From CAWJHE01 sp964614855 (GTDB lineage: Bacteria; Chloroflexota; Anaerolineae; Anaerolineales; UBA4823), in the NCBI GenBank assembly GCA_964614855.1, contig CAZTMX010000208.1:1-5180 (forward strand): a stretch of DNA of 5,180 nucleotides, read 5' to 3'. Position 1 is the stretch's first letter. The number at the start of each line of letters is the position of its first letter. Under the pieces are notes generated by a model. The model saw only the letters and a list, made by a program, of their open reading frames with translations, did not search any database and was not told the DNA's origin. Below are positions 1 to 5,180 of this stretch, one piece after another. The translations under genes and the position numbers were made by a program.

Positions 1-1331
1 GCATAGATCCAGGCAGCTGCTGCGGTTTTCAAATTCGGCCGGGGCTGCCAGAAGGCGCGTGCGACGGGCAACTTTGGTAGATTTTCATCCGTTGGCACAA
101 CATCAACAACATTTGCCACCATACGGAAGCGCTGGCCCATATCCATGATTGAAGCGCAAATTGCTGGACCCAGGTTCGAGTCGAAAATAAGCCTCACAGG
201 GTCTGCTTTCCCCCCGATCGAAAGCGGTAATATCTCCAGCTTGGGTTTGTTGGATGCGATGGACTCGCATACTTCAAGCATGTGCGCTCCCAAAACCCTG
301 TACCCTGCCGTACTCAGGTGATAGGTGTAATCTTCCATAAAACTTACACCCCCACTCAACCCGGAGCACATCACCTTCATCGCTCGCACCAAATCAGCAG
401 TTTTCCAATCCCCTTCAGCGCCAAAACCGATACCGTCTCTCATCAGGCGCTGGACTGCAAGACCTGGTAATTGCGCCAACCCGTGCAAGTCTTCGAATGT
501 GGTTGTAAAAGCTTTAAAATTACCTGCGCTCAGGAAATTCCGCATTCCGACTTCAATTTTTGCTCCTTCTCGCAAAGACGGGTATCGCTCTCCACCTGGC
601 TGCAATCCGGGAGATACATCATATTCATCCAGATAAGCTTTCACCGTGTCATCAACTTCAGTGTCGCTGGCCTGGTTAACAGCCCGAACCAGGTCACCCA
701 TGCCATAACCATACACGGCATAGCCAAATTGCTTCTGTGCCTCCACTTTGTCGCCTTCGGTGACAGCCACATCGCGCATATTATCACCAAAGCGTGCAAT
801 TTTTGCACCCTGCCAGTCGGCCCAGGCGGCTGCAGCCCGCACCCAAACACCCAGTTCTGCGAGTACATCCTCATCCTGCCAGTGACCGACCACTACCTTT
901 CTCTCCAGACGCATCCTGCTGCAGATGAAACCAAACTCACGATCTCCGTGGGCAGATTGGTTCAGGTTCATAAAATCCATATCGATTTCTGCCCAGGGAA
1001 TTTCGCGGTTGTATTGCGTGTGCAAGTGGACGAAGGGTTTCTTCAAGACAGAGAGACCGGCAATCCACATTTTTGCGGGGGAGAAGGTGTGCATCCACAT
1101 GATCAACCCAATACATGGCTTGGCAGCATTGGCTTCTAGGCATAACTCATGGATCGCATCCGGGGTAGTTAGCACAGGCTTATAAATTACCTGTACTGGG
1201 ATTTGGCTTGAAGCCCCAAACGCTGCAGCAATTTCCTTTGAATGGATTGCTACCATCTCCAGGGTTTTGGGGCCGTACATGTGTTGGCTTCCGGTTACAA
1301 ACCAAACTTCCATTGGATTGAGATTTATCAC
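1..1331 (-). CDS. araA: L-arabinose isomerase, C-terminus cut by window edge
   Basis: This enzyme converts L-arabinose to L-ribulose in the cytoplasm, the first step of the pathway. I translated one uninterrupted minus-strand frame of 443 codons from GTG at 1331 to the left edge; the E. coli enzyme has about 500 residues, so roughly the last 60 are missing. Family blocks visible include EVWFVTGSQHMYGP near the N-terminus, HTFSPAKMW, DMDFMNLNQSAHG, GHWQDE, FGDNMRDVAVTEGDKV, TTTFEDLHGL, GDWKTA, SFMEDYTYH, GAHMLEVC and LPKLPVA. Known metal ligands of the E. coli enzyme are Glu306, Glu333, His350 and His450. Counting from the GTG, the first three fall at exactly 306, 333 and 350 here; the fourth lies beyond the window. 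The GTG start is preferred over the in-frame ATG at 1313 because it has the Shine-Dalgarno and restores this numbering. It is the last ara gene seen, 53 nt after araD. Nothing suggests a frameshift. Confidence 0.97.
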   Translation of the reverse strand, partial: MINLNPMEVWFVTGSQHMYGPKTLEMVAIHSKEIAAAFGASSQIPVQVIYKPVLTTPDAIHELCLEANAAKPCIGLIMWMHTFSPAKMWIAGLSVLKKPFVHLHTQYNREIPWAEIDMDFMNLNQSAHGDREFGFICSRMRLERKVVVGHWQDEDVLAELGVWVRAAAAWADWQGAKIARFGDNMRDVAVTEGDKVEAQKQFGYAVYGYGMGDLVRAVNQASDTEVDDTVKAYLDEYDVSPGLQPGGERYPSLREGAKIEVGMRNFLSAGNFKAFTTTFEDLHGLAQLPGLAVQRLMRDGIGFGAEGDWKTADLVRAMKVMCSGLSGGVSFMEDYTYHLSTAGYRVLGAHMLEVCESIASNKPKLEILPLSIGGKADPVRLIFDSNLGPAICASIMDMGQRFRMVANVVDVVPTDENLPKLPVARAFWQPRPNLKTAAAAWIY

Positions 1332-1384
1332 GTATGCCTCCTTGACGCAGCGAATAATTTCACTTATTTGATTATTAGATGTTT
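1332..1384 (-). other. araD-araA intergenic spacer (53 nt)
   Basis: This is the longest non-coding stretch in the window. It is AT-rich in its araD-proximal two thirds and carries the araA Shine-Dalgarno at its other end. A 6-bp inverted repeat (AATAAT at 1353-1358, ATTATT at 1371-1376) flanks a 12-nt loop. It is pure A/T and too weak to call a terminator or operator. There is no GC stem followed by a T-run, so transcription probably continues from araD into araA. Confidence 0.6.
1337..1343 (-). promoter_or_regulatory. Shine-Dalgarno of araA, decides the GTG start
   Basis: The minus strand reads AAGGAGG, then five bases (CATAC), then GTG at 1331. This is the best ribosome binding site in the window. 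It places the start at the GTG rather than at the ATG six codons later (1313), which has no comparable site in front of it. The strong site fits araA being the one gene here separated from its upstream neighbour by more than about 20 nt, so it probably needs independent ribosome loading. Confidence 0.85.
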
Positions 1385-2026
1385 TTATTGACCATATACT
1401 CTGGTGTACCGGTCATGAAGTTTATCCACATATTCCTGGGGTATGACTTCGGGGGTGCCTATTTGCATTGCCATCCAGACCGTGGCAGCTACATCTTCGG
1501 TCATTACCGCTGCTTTGACAGCCGAAACAGCGTCCTTGCCGATGGTGAATACCCCGTGTTTCTTTAGTAAAACGGCAGAAGATTCCCCTATGCTCTCCAC
1601 CACGATTTTTCCAATCGCTTCATCACCAATTAATGCAAAATCACCACATGGGATGGGACCGCCGAATTCATCTGCAATTGCTGTGAGGACGCAAGGGATG
1701 GGTTTTCCCACAGCCGCAAAAGCTGTGGCAAAGCGAGAATGTGTGTGTACCACACCGCCCGCATCTTTCCGATGATTGTAGATATACAGGTGGCTGTAGG
1801 TGTCGGAGGACGGTTTGAGATTTCCTTCGATGATCTTACCGTCGAGATCCAATACCACCAGGTTTTCTGGAAGCAAATCCTTGTAGCGAACACCGCTGGG
1901 TTTGATCACGATCAGACCCGTTTCAAAGTCGCGCGCGCTAATATTGCCACCCGTCCAGCTTACAAGCTCGTTTTTAGGCAGCTCCAAATGCAATTCAACC
2001 AATTCTTCTTTTAAATGTTCCAGCAT
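1385..2026 (-). CDS. araD: L-ribulose-5-phosphate 4-epimerase, short class II aldolase-family form
   Basis: This enzyme converts L-ribulose-5-phosphate to D-xylulose-5-phosphate, the last step of the arabinose pathway, using a divalent metal in a class II aldolase/adducin fold. It has 213 residues against 231 in E. coli AraD. By alignment with E. coli AraD, phosphate-site residues Asn28 (TGGN) and Lys42-Pro-Ser-Gly (IKPSG) keep the same numbers. Asp75 (KPSSD) corresponds to E. coli Asp76, where fuculose-phosphate aldolase has Glu. Metal ligands are His94 and His96 (HTHS) and His157 (KKHG). Catalytic Asp119 corresponds to Asp120, and Tyr211 in the terminal YGQ to Tyr229. The Asp119 context is IADEF instead of the E. 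coli HADYF, and the stretch from Asp119 to His157 is 13 residues shorter. The ATG lies 2 nt after the araB stop, with AGGGG six bases upstream inside araB. A related aldolase is the alternative, but the Asp, the YGQ end and the operon favour AraD. Confidence 0.9.
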   Translation of the reverse strand: MLEHLKEELVELHLELPKNELVSWTGGNISARDFETGLIVIKPSGVRYKDLLPENLVVLDLDGKIIEGNLKPSSDTYSHLYIYNHRKDAGGVVHTHSRFATAFAAVGKPIPCVLTAIADEFGGPIPCGDFALIGDEAIGKIVVESIGESSAVLLKKHGVFTIGKDAVSAVKAAVMTEDVAATVWMAMQIGTPEVIPQEYVDKLHDRYTRVYGQ

Positions 2027-2028
2027 AA

Positions 2029-3699
2029 TTAACCCCTGGCCTGTGCTTTGATTTTCTTTAACCGCTTCATTACATCGTTTGCTCCGCGTCCGAAATAATC
2101 ATGCAAAATCACATACTCCTGGTATAGTTTTTCGTAAATTACTTGATTATCCTTATTGGGCAGGTATACCTCATCTTTCAAGTGCGCCATAACCCTGGCA
2201 GCATCAAAGATCGAGTCATACCCCCCGAGTTTCTTGCCTGCGGCAACTGCGCCAAACATGGCAGATCCCAGGGCGGGTGTCTGTTTGGCTGCGCTGACTT
2301 TGATTGGTAACCCGATAACATCCGCGTAGATTTGCATAAACAACTTATTCTTTTCGGGCAAACCTCCACAGGCAACAAGCTCGTGGATCGGTACGCCGTT
2401 CTTCTGAAAGGTCTCAATGATGATACGTTTTCCATAAGCCGTGGCTTCAATCAAGGCGCGGTAGATTTCTTCCGGTTTGGTTGCCAGAGTTGCACCGATA
2501 AGTAAACCCGTCAGGTCGACATCCACCAAAACCGAGCGGTTGCCGTTCCACCAATCCAGCGCCAGCAAGCCACTTTCGCCCACACTTAATTTTGCTGCCT
2601 TTTCTTCCAGGTAGTTGTGGATGTTTTTCCCCTGGTTTTTGGCATCTATTTCATATTCATAGGGGACACAATTTTCTACAAACCAGGCGAAATGATCCCC
2701 CACACAAGATTGTCCCGCTTCGTATCCGAAGAAACCGGGAATAATCCCGTCTTCAACGTAACCGCACATCCCGGGGACAAAATGCGCTTCAGATCCGAGC
2801 ACCATGTCGCACGTAGATGTACCGATAATCATAACCATGCGCCCCGGTTCGGTAACGGTTGAGGCGGGCACAGCTACGTGAGCGTCCACATTCGCAATTG
2901 CCACTGCAGTTCCAGGTTTTAAACCGGTCCAGTTTGCAGCCCGAGGAGATAACCCACCAGCCTTTTGTCCCACAGGGATGATTTCGGTAGACATTTTTTC
3001 TGTGACGACTGAGGCGAGATCAGGATGCAGAGCGGCGAAGTAATCCTCAGATGGAAATCCATCCTGTTTTGACCAAATCGCTTTATAGCCAGCAGTACAG
3101 CTATTGCGGGTTTCTTGACCGGTAAGCTGCCAGACAATCCAATCCGCTGCTTCTATTAACCGGTCCGCTGCTTGATAAATCGCGGGTGAGTCGTTTAATA
3201 TCTGCAGGACCTTTGAGAAAAACCATTCGGATGAAATCTTTCCACCATAACGGGGCAACCAGTTTTCATTTCTCTGGGACGCCAGGCTGTTGATCCTATC
3301 CGCTTCTGGTTGAGCTGCATGGTGCTTCCAGAGTTTTACCCATGCATGAGGCTCGTTGCGGTATTCCGGCAAGTCACACAGCGGCGTACCATCTGCTTTA
3401 ACCGGCAACATGGTACATGCAGTGAAATCAATTCCAATACCAATCACATCTTCCGGATCAACCCCTGATTGTTGGAGAACCGCAGGAACAGCTTCTTGGC
3501 ATACCCGGATGTAATCCTGCGGATCCTGCAAAGCCCAATCCGGTTTCAACCTGATGTGTGTGTCGGGGAGAAACTCATCTATTACGCCGTGTGAATATGC
3601 GTAGACGGCTGTCGCAAGCTCTTTCCCGTCTTGCACATCCACCAGAACTGCACGGCCCGATTCGGTTCCGAAATCTATTCCGATTGTATATTTTGACAT
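2029..3699 (-). CDS. araB: L-ribulokinase, FGGY carbohydrate kinase family
   Basis: This cytoplasmic kinase phosphorylates L-ribulose with ATP to give L-ribulose-5-phosphate, the second step of the pathway. The 556 residues match the usual ribulokinase length (about 560) and exceed the roughly 500 of xylulokinase or glycerol kinase. The N-terminal phosphate-binding loop GIDFGTESGRAVLVD is at residues 7-21. The ribulokinase-type segment IGIDFTACTMLP is at 88-99. Asp272 in ANVDAHVAVPA (269-279) is the expected catalytic base. IIGTSTCDM (291-299) is the second nucleotide-binding region, and the FGGY signature around ACGGLPEKNKLFMQIYAD is at 443-460. All key motifs are intact. The start ATG lies 6 nt after the dehydrogenase stop, and the stop lies 2 nt before araD. 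The ribulokinase-specific segment and the araD/araA neighbours separate it from other FGGY kinases. Confidence 0.96.
   Translation of the reverse strand: MSKYTIGIDFGTESGRAVLVDVQDGKELATAVYAYSHGVIDEFLPDTHIRLKPDWALQDPQDYIRVCQEAVPAVLQQSGVDPEDVIGIGIDFTACTMLPVKADGTPLCDLPEYRNEPHAWVKLWKHHAAQPEADRINSLASQRNENWLPRYGGKISSEWFFSKVLQILNDSPAIYQAADRLIEAADWIVWQLTGQETRNSCTAGYKAIWSKQDGFPSEDYFAALHPDLASVVTEKMSTEIIPVGQKAGGLSPRAANWTGLKPGTAVAIANVDAHVAVPASTVTEPGRMVMIIGTSTCDMVLGSEAHFVPGMCGYVEDGIIPGFFGYEAGQSCVGDHFAWFVENCVPYEYEIDAKNQGKNIHNYLEEKAAKLSVGESGLLALDWWNGNRSVLVDVDLTGLLIGATLATKPEEIYRALIEATAYGKRIIIETFQKNGVPIHELVACGGLPEKNKLFMQIYADVIGLPIKVSAAKQTPALGSAMFGAVAAGKKLGGYDSIFDAARVMAHLKDEVYLPNKDNQVIYEKLYQEYVILHDYFGRGANDVMKRLKKIKAQARG
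2033..2037 (-). promoter_or_regulatory. Shine-Dalgarno of araD within the araB end
   Basis: AGGGG on the minus strand lies six bases before the araD ATG and overlaps the last two sense codons of araB (Arg-Gly). The araB stop (TAA, 2031-2029) falls between this site and the start codon. Ribosomes ending araB translation would sit on the araD initiation region, which points to translational coupling of kinase and epimerase. Confidence 0.6.
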
Positions 3700-3702
3700 T
3701 GT

Positions 3703-3707
3703 CCCTC
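3703..3707 (-). promoter_or_regulatory. Candidate Shine-Dalgarno of araB at the dehydrogenase stop
   Basis: The minus strand reads GAGGG followed by ACA and the araB ATG. The spacer is only 3 nt, shorter than the usual 5-9. The site overlaps the TGA stop of the dehydrogenase (3708-3706), so initiation of araB probably depends on re-initiation by ribosomes finishing the upstream gene. Confidence 0.45.
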
Positions 3708-4701
3708 ACATGACGATAATGATCTTGTTTCCTTCACGGTTCTTTGCCAGTTGGAAAGCCTGTGATGCCTGATCCAGGGAAAAGCGGTGTGATATGATCG
3801 AGCGCACATCCACCAATTGCTTGCTGACCAACTCGATGGCGCGCGGGTAGGTGTTTTTCATGCGGCGTACCATTTTTATTGTCAATCCTTTGCGGCGTGC
3901 CAGAGATGCGGTGAAAGTGGTTTGATCACTTGCCGGTATCCCCAAAAGTATGACTTTCCCTCCTGGAATTACGGTGGAAAATACCACGTCAACCGCTTCT
4001 TGCTCCCCAGCGGCTTCAAAGGCGACATCTACACCACGTCCTCTTGTGGCGTGCATGATTTGTTGGATTTCAACGCCATTGTTTGCCAGGAGTGTTTTTG
4101 TTGCGCCGTATGCAATCGCAGCCTCCAGACGGTGCGGTAAGACATCTGTTGCAAGGATAGATGTTACCCCGCTAAGCCTAGCTAGTTGGATGATAAGCAA
4201 ACCAATTGGGCCACAACCGTAAACTCCGATAGTCATACCGCACTTAAGGTCAGCCAGATCTACTGCATGAATTGCGACCCCGAGGGGCTCGAGCATGGCG
4301 CCATCTTCACAAGTCATCGGCTCTGGCAGCGGAAACAGATTTCGTTTATCCCAGGCGATTTGTTCTTGCAGGGCGCCGTCTTGCGAACCATGACCTGCAA
4401 AGAGCACTTGCTCGCACAGATTTGGGTTCCCAGCCAAACAATATTCGCAATGTCTGCAAGGAATGGCAGGGTCCACTGCAACAACCTGGCCGTTGCTGGT
4501 AATTCCTGCGAATTCATGACCCAGCACCAATGGGTGTTTGAGCTGCGCATCTCCAATGCTGCCCTGAGAAAACCAATGTAAGTCTGATCCGCAGATGCCA
4601 ACAGCCTTTACTTGTAGCAAATCTTGACTGGCATCAGGTATGGGTGCAGGCTCATCGTGTATTCGGAGTTTGCCAGAAGCGTGAAGTCGTAGAGTTTTCA
4701 T
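3706..4701 (-). CDS. Zinc-dependent medium-chain dehydrogenase (sorbitol/threonine dehydrogenase-like)
   Basis: This is a 331-residue zinc-dependent medium-chain dehydrogenase of the polyol/threonine type, expected to oxidise a secondary alcohol with NAD(P)+ in the cytoplasm. The GroES-like domain carries the catalytic zinc site Cys37 (GICGSD), His62-Glu63 (GHEF) and probably Glu138 (LEPLG). Structural zinc ligands are Cys82, Cys85, Cys88 and Cys96 (PCRHCEYCLAGNPNLC). The Rossmann domain has the dinucleotide loop GCGPIG at 162-167, and Asp186 (ATD) at the end of the second strand favours NAD+ over NADP+. Between GHEFAG and VAVDPAIPC only about six residues remain (ITSNGQ), so the usual hairpin with its GDRV motif is missing and the protein is slightly short. 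No in-frame ATG, GTG or TTG lies between the start and an upstream stop at 4728-4726, so ATG 4701 is secure unless the CTG at 4710-4708 is used. Its position before araB suggests a pentose-related substrate (sugar alcohol or L-arabinose), which is inference. Confidence 0.9.
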   Translation of the reverse strand: MKTLRLHASGKLRIHDEPAPIPDASQDLLQVKAVGICGSDLHWFSQGSIGDAQLKHPLVLGHEFAGITSNGQVVAVDPAIPCRHCEYCLAGNPNLCEQVLFAGHGSQDGALQEQIAWDKRNLFPLPEPMTCEDGAMLEPLGVAIHAVDLADLKCGMTIGVYGCGPIGLLIIQLARLSGVTSILATDVLPHRLEAAIAYGATKTLLANNGVEIQQIMHATRGRGVDVAFEAAGEQEAVDVVFSTVIPGGKVILLGIPASDQTTFTASLARRKGLTIKMVRRMKNTYPRAIELVSKQLVDVRSIISHRFSLDQASQAFQLAKNREGNKIIIVM

Positions 4702-4721
4702 AGCTGTCAGACTCTCTATAA
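4702..4721 (-). other. 20-nt spacer ahead of the dehydrogenase
   Basis: The only purine-rich ribosome-site candidate is GAGAG (4716-4712), ten bases before the ATG and weak. The spacer cannot hold a full promoter on its own, so the dehydrogenase is likely co-transcribed with the upstream unassigned gene and may depend on its translation. Confidence 0.4.
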
Positions 4722-5180
4722 TTACTTAGAAGTTATATCCAATACATAGTTTACATAGGTGCGCGGCTTTTTTGACTCGACACTGAGGAGGATATAAAAG
4801 CCAGCGCCGCTGGCTGGTACTGCAACCTCGGTTGTCCATTCCATGTTGGAGTTTGCAGGGGTGATGGGCAATGAAACCATATCCAGAGTTTCATACACCC
4901 CGTAGATAATGCCGTCTGCCCCAATCACTGGAGGTGTGCCGATGTGGGTTTTTAGTGGAAATTTTGTGGGGTTGAAGTTTTGCCATGTAAATTGAAAGCC
5001 TGCTTCAGTACGCTGCACATCCAGCAGGGTCACCACGTTGTCGCTAAGACCGGTAATACTGGTATCAGAAGCCAGGATTAAGCCTTCTACCGGTGCAGCC
5101 ACTGGATAGCTAAGGTCACTGGAAATTTCATCGAGGGTTACTTCCATCTCTCCTTCAGTTTTGTTGGCTTCAGGATCATA
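4722..5180 (-). CDS. Unrecognised protein, C-terminal 152 residues, N-terminus outside window
   Basis: I do not recognise this protein. The frame is open from the right edge to TAA at 4724-4722. It reads YDPEANKTEGE before the first ATG (5147), and that ATG has AAGGAG only two bases upstream, too close for normal initiation. The visible part is therefore more likely the end of a longer protein. It has no cysteine, no clear membrane segment and no signal peptide at the internal ATG. Alternating hydrophobic/polar stretches (VVTLLDVQRTEAGFQFTW; TTEVAVPASGAGFYILLSVES; TYVNYVLDIT) with many Thr, Ser, Pro and Gly suggest a beta-sandwich such as an extracellular or sugar-associated domain. This is inference from pattern only. 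It ends 20 nt before the dehydrogenase on the same strand and could be the head or an earlier member of the same transcript. An independent gene of other function is equally possible. Confidence 0.7.
   Translation of the reverse strand, partial: YDPEANKTEGEMEVTLDEISSDLSYPVAAPVEGLILASDTSITGLSDNVVTLLDVQRTEAGFQFTWQNFNPTKFPLKTHIGTPPVIGADGIIYGVYETLDMVSLPITPANSNMEWTTEVAVPASGAGFYILLSVESKKPRTYVNYVLDITSK

Noticed and set aside
471..1139. A long plus-strand open frame (222 codons) opposite araA, with other open frames nearby on both strands
   Set aside because: The minus-strand frame across the same stretch is an uninterrupted AraA with intact family motifs and metal ligands. The plus-strand translations look like no known protein and lack ribosome sites.
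1353..1376. Inverted repeat AATAAT/ATTATT between araD and araA
   Set aside because: It has six A/T-only pairs and a 12-nt loop, with no GC stem and no T-run. This is expected by chance in AT-rich spacer DNA, so it is not called a terminator or operator.
1385..2026. L-fuculose-phosphate aldolase as the identity of the gene called araD
   Set aside because: The aldolase has Glu where this protein has Asp75, and the protein ends in the YGQ typical of AraD, next to araB and araA.
4186..4581. Plus-strand open frame of 131 codons opposite the dehydrogenase
   Set aside because: It lies entirely antisense to a well-conserved dehydrogenase with both zinc sites, and its translation shows no family-like pattern.
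4712..4745. Promoter-like TTGGAT ... TATAGA on the minus strand before the dehydrogenase
   Set aside because: The -35 match is only about three of six, it lies within the end of the upstream coding sequence, and transcription would start almost at the ATG, leaving no leader for a ribosome site.
5145..5147. ATG at 5147 as the true start of the right-edge gene
   Set aside because: The AAGGAG before it is only two bases away, the frame stays open to the window edge, and no signal peptide or typical N-terminus follows. It is more likely an internal methionine, although a start here cannot be fully excluded.

Overview
The window is a tightly packed minus-strand block of bacterial L-arabinose catabolism. 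Read 5'->3' on the minus strand, it holds the C-terminal part of an unrecognised protein (5180 to 4722), a zinc-dependent medium-chain dehydrogenase (4701 to 3706), L-ribulokinase araB (3699 to 2029), a short L-ribulose-5-phosphate 4-epimerase araD (2026 to 1385), and L-arabinose isomerase araA (1331 to beyond position 1). araA and the unrecognised gene are cut by the window edges. No plus-strand gene is supported.

The three ara enzymes form the complete isomerase-kinase-epimerase route: L-arabinose -> L-ribulose (AraA) -> L-ribulose-5-phosphate (AraB) -> D-xylulose-5-phosphate (AraD). The product would enter the pentose-phosphate or phosphoketolase route. Metal-binding and catalytic residues are visible in all three. 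The order B-D-A differs from the B-A-D order of E. coli and the A-B-D order of B. subtilis. The gaps are 20, 6, 2 and 53 nt, so one transcript with translational coupling is likely. The promoter, and any AraR- or AraC-type regulator, would lie outside the window, upstream of 5180 on the minus strand.

The less ordinary parts are the dehydrogenase placed directly ahead of araB, whose substrate cannot be read from sequence and which lacks a hairpin usual in its family; the shortened AraD with an altered catalytic-Asp motif; and the unassigned protein at the right edge. The organism cannot be named securely. Mid GC content by eye, a GTG start with a strong Shine-Dalgarno, and the style of the dehydrogenase suggest a free-living, plant-sugar-using bacterium, possibly Chloroflexota (Anaerolineae). 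That placement is a low-confidence impression.

I see no RNA gene, mobile element, CRISPR array, terminator or convincing promoter, and no evidence of a previously undescribed system. This is mainly a sugar-catabolism operon with a few variant features.
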